Origin: Flavobacterium lipolyticum | GTDB lineage: Bacteria; Bacteroidota; Bacteroidia; Flavobacteriales; Flavobacteriaceae | Length of the DNA: 64,000 bases | Assembly (NCBI RefSeq): GCF_020905335.1 | Contig: NZ_JAJJMN010000001.1 | Coordinates: 3,410,001-3,474,000 of the forward strand | Direction of reading: 5' to 3' | Shown: positions 6,568-17,821 of the stretch, in pieces | Layout of the letters: every line of letters starts with the position of its first letter | Position numbering within the stretch: the first letter of the stretch is position 1 | Position numbers and translations under genes: made by a program | The notes under the pieces: model-generated | Told to the model about the DNA's origin: nothing | Seen by the model: the letters and a program-made list of their open reading frames with translations, nothing else | The model's database searches: none

Positions 6568-8700
6568 ATGAAAAAGATTATTACATTTTACCTGATTATC
6601 CTTACAACTTCGGTAGGATTTGCTCAGGAGAAATCAAAAGACAGTTTACAGACTAATAATTTAGAGGATATTATTGTAACGGCAAGCCGAAAAAAAGAGA
6701 GTATAAAAGAGGTTGTTTCTTCTATTACGATTGTTGGTGCTAAAAAAATCCAAAGTCAGACCTTGGTAAATTCGAATATCGGTAATATTTTGCAATATAC
6801 AGTTCCGGGTTTAGCGACCGCAAGTAACCAAACTTCAAATTTCGGTCAGACTTTAAGAGGAAGACCATTTTTGGTGATGATTGATGGAATACCACAATCT
6901 ACGCCTTTGAGAAATGGAGGTAGAGACCTTCAGGTAATTGATCCTTCGTCTATCGAAAGAGTGGAAGTTATTAAAGGTGCAACTTCAATTTATGGGAATG
7001 GTGCCGATGGAGGGATCATCAATTATATTACAAAGAAAAACCATTCTGAGGAAAAAATTAGCGGTTCGGTACAGCTGGGTTTGATCACACAACCCAAAAC
7101 TTTTGCAGAATCATTTGGTTACAGAGCTTCACTTTCTTTGGCTGGAAAACTAAAAAAACTCGATTACGTTGTTGGTTTTACACAAGAAAGATCAGGAGTT
7201 TCTAAAGATGCTAACGGAGTAAACCTTTCGCCGTTTTATAGTTTATCGAATTTAAATACCTATAACGGATTGTTTAAAATAGGATATGCACTAACTGATA
7301 CCCAAAGGTTAGAGTTCTCGTACATGGGGTATGCTTCAAAGTCATTCTTGGATCAGGACGTTAAGATTGGTAAATGGGGAGAAATTCCAACGATTGGAGT
7401 GGAAGCCGGTGGACGTTTGGGAACGCCTGAGGGAACTCCGAGAAACCATAATTTCAGAGTAGCGTATTCGAACTCGGAGATTTGGAACAACACTTCTTTA
7501 GATGTTAATGTTTATGCACAGGATTTCAGAACGGTTTATTCGTATGACAGAGATCAGTTTTTAAACGGAGGTCAATCGAATGTGGCTTCACAAAAGAAAG
7601 GGCTTCGCGTTAATTTTGATTCCCGTCTTTTTGCTAATGATACCTATAAAGCAGAGATCATTTATGGTTTGGATTTGCTTCAGGATAAAACAGTTCAAAA
7701 GTTAGAGGACGGTCGTTTTTGGACACCACAAATGAAAATGGTCAATACAGCTCCTTTTGCCTTAATCAAGTTTGATGCCTGGGGTAAATTTACTTTAAAG
7801 GCAGGTGCCCGATATGAAAATATTAAAGTTAAAGCAGATGATTTCAATACATTACCGGTATTAAATGCCAAAAATAATACCTATACCAAAAGTATTTTTG
7901 TTCAGGGAGGTAATTTAGATTACAACGCCCTTGTTGGAAACATCGGATTGCGATACAATATTATGCCGGAGGTAAATGTTTTTACAAGTTATTCTCAATC
8001 CTTTTCGATCAATGAGGTAGGGCGTATTTTAAGAACGTCTACCGAAAGTGTGATTTCAAAATTACCAACGGATCCTATTATTGTAAACAATTACGAAATG
8101 GGTGTGGCCGGAGCGATTAAAAAATGGTTCACCTATGAGGTAACCAGTTTCTGGAGTACCTCACAATTAGGGGCTACATCAATTCAATCAGCTGATGGTT
8201 CTTTTGCCATGCAGCGTGCTCCTGAAAATATTTGGGGTTATGAGGCAGTTATGGGCTTTAATCCAACAGAGTTTTTAAGTTTTGGAGGTGCTTTTGCCTG
8301 GATAGAAGGGAAGGTTGATAATGACAATAACGGATCGTACGAAAAATATATTAACGGATCCCGAATAATGGCTCCAAAGCTTACTACTTATGTTCAGATT
8401 CGTCCGTTGAAAAATTTAGATATTGAATTAAGTTCTTTGCATAATTTCAAAAGAGACCGATTTGACCCAAATCCAACCACAAATTTGTATAGTTTTAACG
8501 AAGGTCCGGTAAAAAAATATACGGTCTTTAATTTAAGCAGCTCTTATCTCATCAATAAATCATTTCGATTGGCACTGGGAGTGGAGAACTTATTGAATAA
8601 AGATTATTCTCCAAATATTGCCTGGTGGCAGGCCAGAGATAAAGATTTTGTAAGTGCTCCGGGAAGACGTACCACTTTGCAAATTCAGTATAATTTTTAA
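6568..8700 (+). CDS. TonB-dependent outer-membrane receptor, probably for a metal chelate
   Basis: 710 residues. A signal peptide of about 19 residues (ends GFAQ) is followed by a TonB-box-like segment IIVTASRK at 34-41, a plug domain to about residue 140 (RPFLVMIDGIPQ, then IERVEVIKGATSIYGNGADG) and a 22-strand-type barrel that ends with the C-terminal LQIQYNF aromatic. The late ENLLNKDYSP and APGRR blocks are typical of siderophore-type receptors, so I infer an iron- or other metal-chelate substrate. There is no N-terminal carboxypeptidase-like domain, unlike the other receptors here. A bidirectional terminator follows. Confidence 0.9.
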   Translation: MKKIITFYLIILTTSVGFAQEKSKDSLQTNNLEDIIVTASRKKESIKEVVSSITIVGAKKIQSQTLVNSNIGNILQYTVPGLATASNQTSNFGQTLRGRPFLVMIDGIPQSTPLRNGGRDLQVIDPSSIERVEVIKGATSIYGNGADGGIINYITKKNHSEEKISGSVQLGLITQPKTFAESFGYRASLSLAGKLKKLDYVVGFTQERSGVSKDANGVNLSPFYSLSNLNTYNGLFKIGYALTDTQRLEFSYMGYASKSFLDQDVKIGKWGEIPTIGVEAGGRLGTPEGTPRNHNFRVAYSNSEIWNNTSLDVNVYAQDFRTVYSYDRDQFLNGGQSNVASQKKGLRVNFDSRLFANDTYKAEIIYGLDLLQDKTVQKLEDGRFWTPQMKMVNTAPFALIKFDAWGKFTLKAGARYENIKVKADDFNTLPVLNAKNNTYTKSIFVQGGNLDYNALVGNIGLRYNIMPEVNVFTSYSQSFSINEVGRILRTSTESVISKLPTDPIIVNNYEMGVAGAIKKWFTYEVTSFWSTSQLGATSIQSADGSFAMQRAPENIWGYEAVMGFNPTEFLSFGGAFAWIEGKVDNDNNGSYEKYINGSRIMAPKLTTYVQIRPLKNLDIELSSLHNFKRDRFDPNPTTNLYSFNEGPVKKYTVFNLSSSYLINKSFRLALGVENLLNKDYSPNIAWWQARDKDFVSAPGRRTTLQIQYNF

Positions 8701-8749
8701 TATTTTCCTTATTTGGAATAACAATTCTAATTTTAGAATTAAATATAAT

Positions 8750-8787
8750 AAAGCCCCTTTTTTACATCTAAAAAGGGGCTTTTGTTT
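8750..8787. terminator. Bidirectional terminator between the TonB receptor gene and gltD
   Basis: AAGCCCCTTTTT (from 8751) pairs with AAAAAGGGGCTT (8771-8782), with T-runs on both sides. It can end the plus-strand receptor transcript and the minus-strand gltD transcript. Confidence 0.85.
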
Positions 8788-8809
8788 TTATAAAAGGGAT
8801 GTTTAAAAC

Positions 8810-10264
8810 CTATAAACTTGGTAAATCTCCATTTCCTTTGGTTGGCAGATTCGTAGAGCCCATTAAGAACAAATCGACTTCTCTTGCTGCTTCACGACCT
8901 TCTGAAATGGCCCATACAATTAACGATTGTCCTCTTCGCATATCACCGGCAGTGAAAATGTGCGGAACATTCGTCTGATAATTTTTGGCTTTATAGTTGT
9001 TTCTCATATCGATTTCCAGACCTAATTGTTCGCTTAGAGTTTTCTCCGGGCCTGTAAATCCTAAAGCCAATAGAGCTAAATCACAGGGCCATATTTTTTC
9101 TGAACCTTCTTTTTCGATTAGTTCAGGACGTTGCCCCGGAGTCATTTTCCATTGTACTTCAACGGTTTTTAATCCTACCAGTTCTCCTTTGTCGTTTGAT
9201 AAGAATTCTTTGGTATTGATCAACCAGTTCCTGTCGCAGCCTTCTTCGTGAGAAGATGAGGTTTTTAACTGCAGCGGCCAAAAAGGCCAGGGAGTTGTTT
9301 CGCTTCTTCCAACCGGAGGTTTTGGTAAAATCTCAAAGTTGGTTACCGATTTTGCACCATGTCGGTTAGAAGTTCCGATACAATCAGAACCGGTGTCTCC
9401 ACCGCCAATTACGATTACATCTTTACCGGTAGCCATAACCTGATCTTGAATTGATTCTCCAAATAAAACTTTAGTCTGCTGAGTTAAGAAATCCATTGCC
9501 TGAACAACGCCTTTGCTTTCGATTCCTTTAGTTGGTAAACTTCTTCTTTCGGTTGCACCACCGCACAATACGATAGAATCAAAAGCATTTAATTCGGCTA
9601 CGCTATAGTTTACGCCAACATTTACATTGGTTTTAAAAGTGATTCCTTCCGCTTCAAGGATTGCTACACGTCTGTCGATAATTCCTTTTTCTAATTTAAA
9701 ATTTGGAATTCCGTAACGCAATAAACCCCCTATGGCATTGTCTCTTTCAAAAACGGTAACGGTGTGACCGGCTCTGTTTAATTGCTGTGCTGCTGCTAAA
9801 CCTGCAGGTCCTGAGCCAATAACAGCAACTGTTTTTCCAGTTCTGGTTTTTGGGGCCTGTGGTTTGATCCAGCCTTCGGCAAAGCCTCTTTCGATGATGT
9901 TTTTCTCGATGTTTTCGATGGCAACAGGCTCTTTGATGATCCCTAACACACATGATTTCTCACATGGAGCAGGGCATAAGCGGCCTGTAAATTCCGGAAA
10001 GTTATTGGTAGACTGTAAAATCTCTAAAGCACTTTGCCATTCTTCCTGATGTACCATATCGTTGAAATCAGGAATTAAATTTCCTAACGGACAGGAACTG
10101 TGGCAAAAAGGAATACCACAATCCATACATCTCGAACCTTGTTCTTTTATTTTATCTTTTGCTAACGGAATCGTAAATTCGTTGTAGTTCGTAACACGTT
10201 CTGCAACTGCTATATTACTTTCGTCGGCTCTGTTATATTCTTTAAATCCGCCTATTTTACCCAT
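8810..10264 (-). CDS. gltD: Glutamate synthase (NADPH) small subunit
   Basis: 484 residues from the ATG at 10264, the usual MGKIGGFKEYNR start; 12 extra upstream codons are open but atypical. It oxidises NADPH and passes electrons to GltB for the conversion of glutamine plus 2-oxoglutarate to two glutamates. Visible: the Fe-S cysteines CMDCGIPFCHSSCPLGN near residue 40 and CPAPCEKSCVLG near 100, the FAD fingerprint IGSGPAGLAAAQ near 150, and the NADPH site VIGGGDTGSDCIGTS near 290. It follows gltB on the same strand after a 156-base gap containing a CGCAAAG-type repeat. Confidence 0.95.
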   Translation of the reverse strand: MGKIGGFKEYNRADESNIAVAERVTNYNEFTIPLAKDKIKEQGSRCMDCGIPFCHSSCPLGNLIPDFNDMVHQEEWQSALEILQSTNNFPEFTGRLCPAPCEKSCVLGIIKEPVAIENIEKNIIERGFAEGWIKPQAPKTRTGKTVAVIGSGPAGLAAAQQLNRAGHTVTVFERDNAIGGLLRYGIPNFKLEKGIIDRRVAILEAEGITFKTNVNVGVNYSVAELNAFDSIVLCGGATERRSLPTKGIESKGVVQAMDFLTQQTKVLFGESIQDQVMATGKDVIVIGGGDTGSDCIGTSNRHGAKSVTNFEILPKPPVGRSETTPWPFWPLQLKTSSSHEEGCDRNWLINTKEFLSNDKGELVGLKTVEVQWKMTPGQRPELIEKEGSEKIWPCDLALLALGFTGPEKTLSEQLGLEIDMRNNYKAKNYQTNVPHIFTAGDMRRGQSLIVWAISEGREAAREVDLFLMGSTNLPTKGNGDLPSL

Positions 10265-10310
10265 GACATTTTTAATTAAATCTAAATGATTAAATTCCAA
10301 ATTCTAGTTT

Positions 10311-10382
10311 TTTACCGCAAAGAGCGCAAAGGCTTTTTAAAATTCTTTGAGAGTTTTTAAGTTCGCAAAGCTTTGAGGTTGA
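10311..10382. repeat. Degenerate CGCAAAG-family repeat between gltB and gltD
   Basis: TACCGCAAAGAGCGCAAAGG and, about 50 bases on, AAGTTCGCAAAGCTTTG, the same words as in the array at 19569-19963 and the palindrome at 16611-16784. It is inside the gltBD operon gap. Confidence 0.55.
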
Positions 10383-10420
10383 TTTCAATCTAAAATCTAA
10401 AATCTGAATTCTAAAATCAT

Positions 10421-13400
10421 TTATCCCGCTATTAATTCTTCTATTTTTTTCTCTTCTGCAATTCGCTGTAATGCTTTTTTGTAATCTGTTGGCATCACTT
10501 TTACGAAATTTTGCTGTTCATTTTCCCAGTCTGCTAAAATTCTTTTGGCTAATGGACTGTTGGTGTACAGAGAGTGGTTTTTGATCAGTTTTCTTAGTTT
10601 TCTCACGTCCTCGTCTTCGATAGGGTCAAAAGCAACCATTTCCATGTTGCATACCCTTGCATCGAATTGCTGATTTGGGTCGTACACATAAGCAACACCA
10701 CCACTCATACCTGCGGCGAAGTTTCGTCCTGTTTTTCCTAAAACAACTACTGTACCTCCCGTCATGTACTCGCATCCGTGATCTCCAATTCCTTCTACAA
10801 CGGCAGTTGCTCCGGAATTTCTAACACAGAAGCGCTCTCCGGCAATTCCATTAATATAGGCCTCTCCGGTAATAGCTCCGTAAAGGGCAACGTTTCCGAT
10901 AATGATATTTTCTTCAGGTTTGAAAGTGGCAGTAGGAGGGACTTTTACAATTAATTTTCCTCCTGAAAGTCCTTTTCCTAAGTAATCATTACAGTTTCCG
11001 TGAATTTTAAACGACAATCCGTTGGTGGCAAAAGCACCAAAACTTTGTCCGGCAGAACCTTCAAAATCAACTAAAATAGTATCATCAGGTAATCCTTGTG
11101 CGCCATAAATTTTTGAAATCTCATTACTCAAAATCGCACCTACAGAACGGTCTGTATTTTTAATTTTAAAGGTAACTCTGGTTTTTTCTTTTCTGTAAAT
11201 AGACGGAATTGCTTCTTTAATGATATCAAAATCCAATACATTTTCAAGCTGGTGATCTTGTTGTGTTGTGTTGTGATTTGGTACCGTTTTGGCTTTTTCC
11301 GGTTTGTATAAAATCGATGATAAGTCTAAGCCATTGGCTTTGTAATGTTGGATCGCTTTGTTCACATTTAATTTTTGCGACTGACCTACCATTTCTTTTA
11401 AAGTTCTGAAACCTAATTGCGCCATGATTTCTCTTAGCTCTTCGGCAATAAAATACATGAAGTTGATGACGTGCTCCGGTGTCCCTTTGAAATTTTTTCT
11501 CAATTCAGGATCCTGAGTAGCAATACCAACCGGACAGGTATTCAAGTGACAAGCTCTCATCATAATACATCCGGAAGCTACAAGCGGAGCCGTTGCAAAA
11601 CCAAATTCTTCTGCTCCTAATAAAGCGGCTATCGCTACGTCACGACCCGTTTTTAGCTGTCCGTCACATTCCAGAACCACACGGCTTCTTAAATCGTTCA
11701 AGATCAAAGTTTGTTGCGCTTCGGCTAATCCAAGTTCCCATGGAATACCTGTATGTTGTAAAGAAGTTAAGGGTGCAGCACCAGTTCCTCCGTCGTAACC
11801 TGAAATTAAGATCACGTCAGCTTTTGCTTTGGCAACACCGGCTGCGATGGTTCCAACGCCAACTTCGGAAACTAATTTTACATTGACACGAGCTTCACGA
11901 TTGGCATTTTTTAAATCGTAAATCAACTGAGACAAATCTTCAATAGAGTAAATGTCGTGGTGCGGAGGAGGTGAAATCAAACCTACATAAGGGGTTGAGT
12001 TTCTGGTTTCGGCAATCCAAGGTACTACTTTTTCTCCCGGAAGCTGTCCGCCTTCACCCGGTTTAGCCCCCTGAGCCATTTTAATCTGGATCTCTTTAGC
12101 GTTGGTCAAATAGTTGATTGAAACACCAAAACGTCCCGAAGCTACTTGTTTGATCGCACTGTTTCTCGAATCTCCGTTAATTTCTTTCTGGAAACGTTTT
12201 GGATCTTCTCCGCCTTCTCCGGAATTACTTTTTCCGCCAATTCTGTTCATGGCAATCGCTAGGTTCTCATGCGCTTCTCTACTGATGGATCCGTATGACA
12301 TGGCTCCGGTTTTGAATTTCTTCACAATTTCAGTCCATGATTCTACTTCATCGATAGAAATCGGATCTAAATTATTGAATTCAAATAAACCTCTGATGGT
12401 CATTAAGTTTGAGCTTTGCTCATTGACCATATTCGAGTATTCTTTATAGCTTTCAGGACTGTTTAAACGAACAGCTTGTTGTAATTTAGAAATAGTGGTG
12501 GGGTTAAACATGTGTTTCTCTCCACCGCGTCTCCATCTGTAAATACCTCCAATTTCAAGAGAAAGTAAGTTGGCAATTTTTGAATTTGGAAATGCTTTTT
12601 GGAAACGTTTCTTCACTTCTTTTTCGACTTCCATCAAACCAATTCCTTCGATTCGCGATGGGGTGTAAGGGAAGTATTTTGAAGTAAAGGTTTTGTTTAG
12701 ACCTAAAATCTCGAAAATCTGTGCCGCTCTGTACGAATGTAGAGTAGAGATACCAATTTTGTTCATGATTTTAACGATTCCTTTTGCAATGGCTTTGTTG
12801 TAATTTACAATCGCATAATCTGCTTTTACACCTTTGATGAAGCCCTGATTCACCTGATCGTGAATAATTTCGTTTACCATGTATGGATTGATCGCACTTG
12901 CTCCGTATCCGAACAGTAAAGCAAAATGATGAGGTTCACGAGGTTCTGCAGATTCTATTATGATTCCGAATTTTGAACGAACCTGTAAAATATTCAAAGA
13001 GTGATGAATGTACGAACAAGCCAGTAACATTGGTATTGGAGCCAGTTCTTCGCTTACGCCTCGGTCTGATAAAATAATGACATTGCATCCTTCAGAAACG
13101 GCTTTAAAGGTGGCCTCAACACATTTTTCAAGTGCGCGCTCCAGTCCGTTAACTCCTTTTTCTATTTTATATAAGGTAGAAATAGTAGCCGATTTGAAAT
13201 CAACGTGGTCAATGTTTCTGATTTTATCCAAATCCTCATTGGAAATAACCGGATTTTGGATTTTTAGTTTTTTACACTGCTTAGATTCAATTTCAAAAAT
13301 ATTGAAATCACCGCCAATGGCTAAACTGATATCGGTAATGATCTCCTCACGAATACCGTCTAAAGGCGGGTTAGTCACCTGTGCAAACAATTGCTTGAAG

Positions 13401-14938
13401 TAGTTGTACAACAATTGCGGCTGGTCTGATAAAACAGCCAAAGGCGTATCATTACCCATAGAACTGATCGCTTCGGCTCCCTGACCTCCCATTGGGTTGA
13501 TGATGGTTTTTAAATCTTCAATCGTGTAGCCAAACAACTTTTGTCGGGTCAGGAAATCCAGTTTTTCAACCGGAGTTGGATTATTGGTATACGGTATTTT
13601 AGATAAAGGCAATAAGTTAGCATCGATCCATTCTTTGTAAGGGCGTTTGGTAACGATGGATTTTTTTACCTCGTCGTCTTCGATAATACGGCCTTCGTTC
13701 ATATCTACCAGGAACATTTTTCCAGGCTCTAAACGACCGTGCTGAATCACATCTTCAGGATCGATATCCAAAACACCAATTTCTGATGACATGATGACAA
13801 AACCGCTTTTGGTTAAGGTATAACGTGATGGACGCAATCCGTTACGATCTAATAACGCACCAATGACGTTACCGTCTGTAAACGGAATAGAGGCAGGGCC
13901 ATCCCAAGGCTCCATAATACAAGCGTTAAACTCGTAGAAGGCTTTTTTCTCCGGAGACATGGTTTGATGTTTTTCCCAGGCTTCAGGGACCACCATCATC
14001 ATGGCTTCCGGTAGGGAACGTCCTGTCATTAATAGAAGTTCTACTACCATATCCATAGAAGCAGAATCTGATTTTCCTTCTAAGATAATTGGGAATAGTT
14101 TTTTGATATCATCGCCAAAAATTTTGCTTTGCATCAATTCTTCACGGGCGCGCATACGGCTAACGTTTCCGCGAAGCGTGTTGATTTCACCGTTGTGACA
14201 CATGTATCTAAACGGCTGTGCTAAGTCCCAGGATGGGAATGTATTGGTAGAGAAACGTTGGTGCACTAATGCCAAACGAGTCACTAAATCGGGATCTTTT
14301 AAGTCAACATAATAACGGCTGATGTCTTCCGGCATCAAGAGACCTTTATATATTATGGTAGTTGTCGATAAACTAGAGAAATAAAACATGTGGCTTTCGG
14401 AGGTTTTAGATCCTCTAATGGCATGCTCGGCAATTTTTCTAGCTGCAAAAAGTTTTGCATTAAATTCATTTTCAGTTAAATCCTGACCGTTTTTGCTAAC
14501 AAAAACCTGTTTAACTGTTGGTTCTTTTTCTGCGGCGATTTGCCCTAAATTTTCTACTTCAACCGGTACATCTCTCCAACCCAGAATCTTTAAATTTTGA
14601 TCCTTAATAGTCGATTCGAAAGCGTTCATACAAAAAGAAACCTGGTTTTTGCTTTTTGGTAAAAAAACCATTCCTACTGCATACTCACGTGTTTCAGGGA
14701 TTTCAAAATCACATACTTTTTTAAAAAAATCATGTGGGATGTCGAATAAAATTCCAGCTCCGTCTCCAGTTCTTCCATCAGAACTAACTGCACCACGATG
14801 TTCCAATTTTATTAAGATATCCAATGCTTTGTGAATAATATCATTTGATTTAATACCATTCAAATTACAAATAAATCCTGCACCACAATTGTCGTGTTCA
14901 AATTCAGGCAAATAAAGCCCTTGTTCTTTAACTTTCAT
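10421..14938 (-). CDS. gltB: Glutamate synthase (NADPH) large subunit
   Basis: 1505 residues from the ATG at 14938 ([17 protein letters not shown]). The catalytic cysteine of the class II amidotransferase domain is in DNCGAGF near residue 18, so a short propeptide is removed, as in other GltB proteins. Then come the central domain, the FMN-binding synthase barrel ([17 protein letters not shown]), the 3Fe-4S cysteines [13 protein letters not shown], and the C-terminal beta-helix domain ([20 protein letters not shown]). The 43-codon upstream extension is rejected because a TATTTTTG box sits inside it, 17 nt before this ATG. It heads the gltB-gltD operon. Confidence 0.96.
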   Translation of the reverse strand: MKVKEQGLYLPEFEHDNCGAGFICNLNGIKSNDIIHKALDILIKLEHRGAVSSDGRTGDGAGILFDIPHDFFKKVCDFEIPETREYAVGMVFLPKSKNQVSFCMNAFESTIKDQNLKILGWRDVPVEVENLGQIAAEKEPTVKQVFVSKNGQDLTENEFNAKLFAARKIAEHAIRGSKTSESHMFYFSSLSTTTIIYKGLLMPEDISRYYVDLKDPDLVTRLALVHQRFSTNTFPSWDLAQPFRYMCHNGEINTLRGNVSRMRAREELMQSKIFGDDIKKLFPIILEGKSDSASMDMVVELLLMTGRSLPEAMMMVVPEAWEKHQTMSPEKKAFYEFNACIMEPWDGPASIPFTDGNVIGALLDRNGLRPSRYTLTKSGFVIMSSEIGVLDIDPEDVIQHGRLEPGKMFLVDMNEGRIIEDDEVKKSIVTKRPYKEWIDANLLPLSKIPYTNNPTPVEKLDFLTRQKLFGYTIEDLKTIINPMGGQGAEAISSMGNDTPLAVLSDQPQLLYNYFKQLFAQVTNPPLDGIREEIITDISLAIGGDFNIFEIESKQCKKLKIQNPVISNEDLDKIRNIDHVDFKSATISTLYKIEKGVNGLERALEKCVEATFKAVSEGCNVIILSDRGVSEELAPIPMLLACSYIHHSLNILQVRSKFGIIIESAEPREPHHFALLFGYGASAINPYMVNEIIHDQVNQGFIKGVKADYAIVNYNKAIAKGIVKIMNKIGISTLHSYRAAQIFEILGLNKTFTSKYFPYTPSRIEGIGLMEVEKEVKKRFQKAFPNSKIANLLSLEIGGIYRWRRGGEKHMFNPTTISKLQQAVRLNSPESYKEYSNMVNEQSSNLMTIRGLFEFNNLDPISIDEVESWTEIVKKFKTGAMSYGSISREAHENLAIAMNRIGGKSNSGEGGEDPKRFQKEINGDSRNSAIKQVASGRFGVSINYLTNAKEIQIKMAQGAKPGEGGQLPGEKVVPWIAETRNSTPYVGLISPPPHHDIYSIEDLSQLIYDLKNANREARVNVKLVSEVGVGTIAAGVAKAKADVILISGYDGGTGAAPLTSLQHTGIPWELGLAEAQQTLILNDLRSRVVLECDGQLKTGRDVAIAALLGAEEFGFATAPLVASGCIMMRACHLNTCPVGIATQDPELRKNFKGTPEHVINFMYFIAEELREIMAQLGFRTLKEMVGQSQKLNVNKAIQHYKANGLDLSSILYKPEKAKTVPNHNTTQQDHQLENVLDFDIIKEAIPSIYRKEKTRVTFKIKNTDRSVGAILSNEISKIYGAQGLPDDTILVDFEGSAGQSFGAFATNGLSFKIHGNCNDYLGKGLSGGKLIVKVPPTATFKPEENIIIGNVALYGAITGEAYINGIAGERFCVRNSGATAVVEGIGDHGCEYMTGGTVVVLGKTGRNFAAGMSGGVAYVYDPNQQFDARVCNMEMVAFDPIEDEDVRKLRKLIKNHSLYTNSPLAKRILADWENEQQNFVKVMPTDYKKALQRIAEEKKIEELIAG

Positions 14939-14955
14939 TCTTGATATTTTTTTTA

Positions 14956-14963
14956 CAAAAATA
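14956..14963 (-). promoter_or_regulatory. -7 box of gltB
   Basis: On the minus strand TATTTTTG, 17 nt upstream of the gltB ATG, the same spacing as for lysA. No clean -33 element seen. The rest of the 415-base gltB-sucC gap (14939-15353) holds this box, the sucC box and otherwise AT-rich DNA with nothing I can name. Confidence 0.4.
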
Positions 14964-15297
14964 GAGATTTCGTTAAACATAATGTATTGAAATTGCGATT
15001 TGGCTTTCATTTTTGTTGTAATATTAGAAAAAGACTTCTTAATTGATAATAATGTTATTTTGGCCATTGCGAATTATTAAAATGACAATACAGACTAAAA
15101 TATAGTATGAAAAATCGCTGTAAGACTAATAAATACGGTGGTCTTTTTGTTAAATATCAAACGTTTTAGTGATTTCTAGTTAATATTAACAAATTATTTA
15201 TTTAACCATTTCTTTGCTTTCAAAAAGAATAAACGTTTCGTGCATATCACTCTCGTTTTTTAATTGAAAAAGATTTTACTATTAAGTTGATTTTTGC

Positions 15298-15305
15298 TAC
15301 TTTTG
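15298..15305 (+). promoter_or_regulatory. -7 box of sucC
   Basis: TACTTTTG fits TAnnTTTG, 48 bases before the ATG at 15354. It would put the longer reading-frame start at 15294 at or before the transcription start, which supports the start at 15354. Confidence 0.45.
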
Positions 15306-15353
15306 TCGCACTTTTATTCTGAAATAAATTCAGAACCAGACAAATTCTATATT

Positions 15354-16547
15354 ATGAACATACACGAATATCAAGGAAAAGAAATTTTAGCAAGTTACGG
15401 AGTACGCATTCAACGCGGAATTGTGGCTAACAATGCGGTTGAAGCTGTGGCTGCTGCAAAACAATTAACTGCCGAAACGGGTACAGGATGGCATGTGATA
15501 AAAGCACAAATTCACGCAGGTGGACGTGGAAAAGGTGGTGGAGTGAAGTTGGCTAAAAACTTGCAACAAGTTGAAGAAATTGCTGAACAAATCATCGGAA
15601 TGCAATTGATTACTCCTCAAACTTCTGCTGAGGGTAAAAAAGTAAACAAAGTTTTAGTTGCTGAAGATGTTTACTATCCTGGTGAAAGCGAAACTTCTGA
15701 GTTTTATGTTTCTGTTTTATTGAATAGAGGTACAGGACGTAACATGATTATGTATTCTACTGAAGGTGGAATGGATATCGAAGAAGTTGCTGAGCATACA
15801 CCACACTTAATCTTTACAGAAGAAATTGATCCAACTGTTGGATTACAAGGTTTTCAGGCAAGAAGAATTGCTTTTAACTTAGGTCTTTCTGGAAATGCTT
15901 TTAAAGAAATGGTGAAATTCATCGATTCATTATACAACGCTTACGTTGGTTCTGATGCATCTATGTTCGAAATCAACCCGGTTTTGAAAACTTCAGATAA
16001 CAAAATTATGGCTGTTGATGCTAAAGTAAATATCGATGATAATGCTTTATACAGACAAGCAAAATATGCTGAGATGAGAGATATCCGTGAGGAGAATCCA
16101 ATCGAGGTTGAAGCTAAAGAAGTAGGATTGAACTATGTAGATCTTGACGGTACTGTAGGTTGTATGGTAAACGGAGCTGGTCTTGCAATGGCAACTATGG
16201 ATTTAATTAAATACGCTGGATTTGAGCCTGCTAACTTCTTAGACGTTGGTGGAACTGCTGATGCAAAACGTGTTGAAACAGCTTTCCGTATCATCTTAAA
16301 AGATCCAAACGTAAAAGCTATTTTGATCAATATCTTCGGAGGAATCGTTCGTTGCGACCGTGTTGCTCAAGGTGTTGTTGATGCTTACAAAAACATGGGT
16401 GACGCTATCAATGTGCCAATTATCGTTCGTTTGCAAGGAACAAATGCTGAAATTGCAAAAGAATTAATTGACAACTCAGGTATGCCAATTTTATCAGCTG
16501 TTCAATTTCAGGAAGCTGCTGACCAAGTTAAAGCTGCTCTTTCTTAA
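15354..16547 (+). CDS. sucC: Succinyl-CoA synthetase (ADP-forming) beta subunit
   Basis: 397 residues from the canonical MNIHEYQGKEILASYGV. With SucD it converts succinyl-CoA to succinate with ATP formation in the TCA cycle. Seen: the ATP-grasp domain with KAQIHAGGRGKGGGVK, the metal/phosphate region MFEINPVL, and the CoA-ligase domain NFLDVGGTAD and NIFGGIVRCDRVAQG. Length is normal for SucC. No sucD is beside it, which is common in Bacteroidota. Codon use is noticeably regular, as in a highly expressed gene. It has its own promoter box and terminator. Confidence 0.97.
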   Translation: MNIHEYQGKEILASYGVRIQRGIVANNAVEAVAAAKQLTAETGTGWHVIKAQIHAGGRGKGGGVKLAKNLQQVEEIAEQIIGMQLITPQTSAEGKKVNKVLVAEDVYYPGESETSEFYVSVLLNRGTGRNMIMYSTEGGMDIEEVAEHTPHLIFTEEIDPTVGLQGFQARRIAFNLGLSGNAFKEMVKFIDSLYNAYVGSDASMFEINPVLKTSDNKIMAVDAKVNIDDNALYRQAKYAEMRDIREENPIEVEAKEVGLNYVDLDGTVGCMVNGAGLAMATMDLIKYAGFEPANFLDVGGTADAKRVETAFRIILKDPNVKAILINIFGGIVRCDRVAQGVVDAYKNMGDAINVPIIVRLQGTNAEIAKELIDNSGMPILSAVQFQEAADQVKAALS

Positions 16548-16572
16548 TTCAATAAGAAATCAATTGATATAG

Positions 16573-16606
16573 AAAATCCATTCCGAAAGGAGTGGATTTT
16601 TTTGTT
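16573..16606 (+). terminator. Intrinsic terminator of sucC
   Basis: AAAATCCATTC (16573-16583) pairs with GAGTGGATTTT (16590-16600) with one G-U pair, followed by a T-run. It starts 25 bases past the stop. Confidence 0.85.
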
Positions 16607-16610
16607 TTTA

Positions 16611-16784
16611 TAACCGCAAAGCACGCAAAGAATTACGCAAAGTTCGCAAAGTTTTTTTAGCCACGAATTCACGAATTATTTTTTATAATCTTTGAGAATA
16701 AAAATTCGTGAATTCGTGGCTTTTTTAAACAAATTGCTTTGCGAGCTTTGCGCTAAGTTAAATTCTTTGCGTGCTTTGCGGTTA
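16611..16784. repeat. Nested double palindrome (CGCAAAG outer arms, CCACGAATT inner arms)
   Basis: Outer arms at 16611-16634 and 16761-16784 are perfect 24-bp inverted repeats containing ACCGCAAAGCACGCAAAG. Inside, AGCCACGAATTCACGAATT (16659-16677) and its exact complement (16703-16721) form a second 19-bp stem. The whole block fills the sucC/DUF5694-gene convergent gap. The outer words recur at 10311 and 19569-19963, the inner word at 25773-25843. Confidence 0.75.
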
Positions 16785-16796
16785 AATGATTCCTGA

Positions 16797-17600
16797 CTAT
16801 TTTAAAACCGCTGCCAGTTCAACAATTTCAAAATCGGGATTGTGTTCAACAAATTCCCTGATCATAGCAGTATGTCCGGCTCCTAATAAAACCATGATTT
16901 TGTCGTCTTTACTTTCGGTTAGTTTTTGAATTAAAGCATACATATAAAGGTTTCTTCTGTACCATTCCGAAACTAAGTAAGCCCCCACAAAATCGTCCGT
17001 TTTGCCTCCTTTAGTAGCCGTTTCAACATACCAGCCAATATTGTCTTCATTCGATTTTTTAGTATTGATATCTAACAGTAGTTCAGTCAGTGAATATTTG
17101 GCAATTTTTTCATTTTGACTCTTTTCATAATATTTCATCGTTTCTTCATTCTTTTTGATTAGATCAAACTGACCGGCGGCTGTCATCCCTTTTACAAGAC
17201 TGTCATATGGAAAGTCGGTGTTGTTGTAATCAATGGCATATAGCTTTTTATGGCCTAGCTTTTTAGCTGATCTTAAAGCGACTTGTACAATTTCATCTGA
17301 TTGTTTATGAAGTAAACTGTCCGTATTTCTATTGTAGAATTTGTCCAGTTTGTCTTGTTTTTGGTAGTTCCATTCGACAAAGATTTTATCCGGACCAAAC
17401 TTTTTAATTTTATTGGCGATGTTCTCCAGTTCCTTTTGGCTTCTGTCTGACATCACATTAAAGCTGTTGATTTTAGCAACGTCAAGTCCCGGGTTTTCAA
17501 AATGGAAGGTTCCAAGTAAAAGTATTTGTTTTTTCTTTGACTGTCCGGAAATGGTATTAAATGCGATAACAGCAAGTAATAGTAAGGTGATTTTTTTCAT
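16797..17600 (-). CDS. DUF5694-type exported protein (TraB/EreA-like fold)
   Basis: 267 residues with a signal peptide (MKKITLLLLAVIAFNTISG). The mature protein opens QILLLGTFHFENPG and closes MVLLGAGHTAMIREF, the paired GTFHF and GxGHxA histidine motifs I link to DUF5694 and, more distantly, to TraB/Tiki and erythromycin-esterase-like enzymes. FVEWNYQKQDKLD and YAIDYNNTD lie between and may supply further active-site residues. A periplasmic metal-dependent hydrolase is plausible but unproven. A TACATTTG box (17632-17625) lies upstream. Confidence 0.75.
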   Translation of the reverse strand: MKKITLLLLAVIAFNTISGQSKKKQILLLGTFHFENPGLDVAKINSFNVMSDRSQKELENIANKIKKFGPDKIFVEWNYQKQDKLDKFYNRNTDSLLHKQSDEIVQVALRSAKKLGHKKLYAIDYNNTDFPYDSLVKGMTAAGQFDLIKKNEETMKYYEKSQNEKIAKYSLTELLLDINTKKSNEDNIGWYVETATKGGKTDDFVGAYLVSEWYRRNLYMYALIQKLTESKDDKIMVLLGAGHTAMIREFVEHNPDFEIVELAAVLK

Positions 17601-17821
17601 GATGATTGGTTTTTAAATTCAGGACAAATGTAGCATAGGGTTTCAGGTGAAATTTTAGTTTTTGATAAACGTCAAATTTCAGATTACAAACCTTGAGAAT
17701 CTGCGGTTGAAAAATTTGGTGTATCGTTTTTAATGGTTCGTCACCCAAAAGAGAGGTTTTGTATAAATATAGTATCCATATGAAGTCATAGTTGTATTTT
17801 TGAAAGGACAACAACATTATT

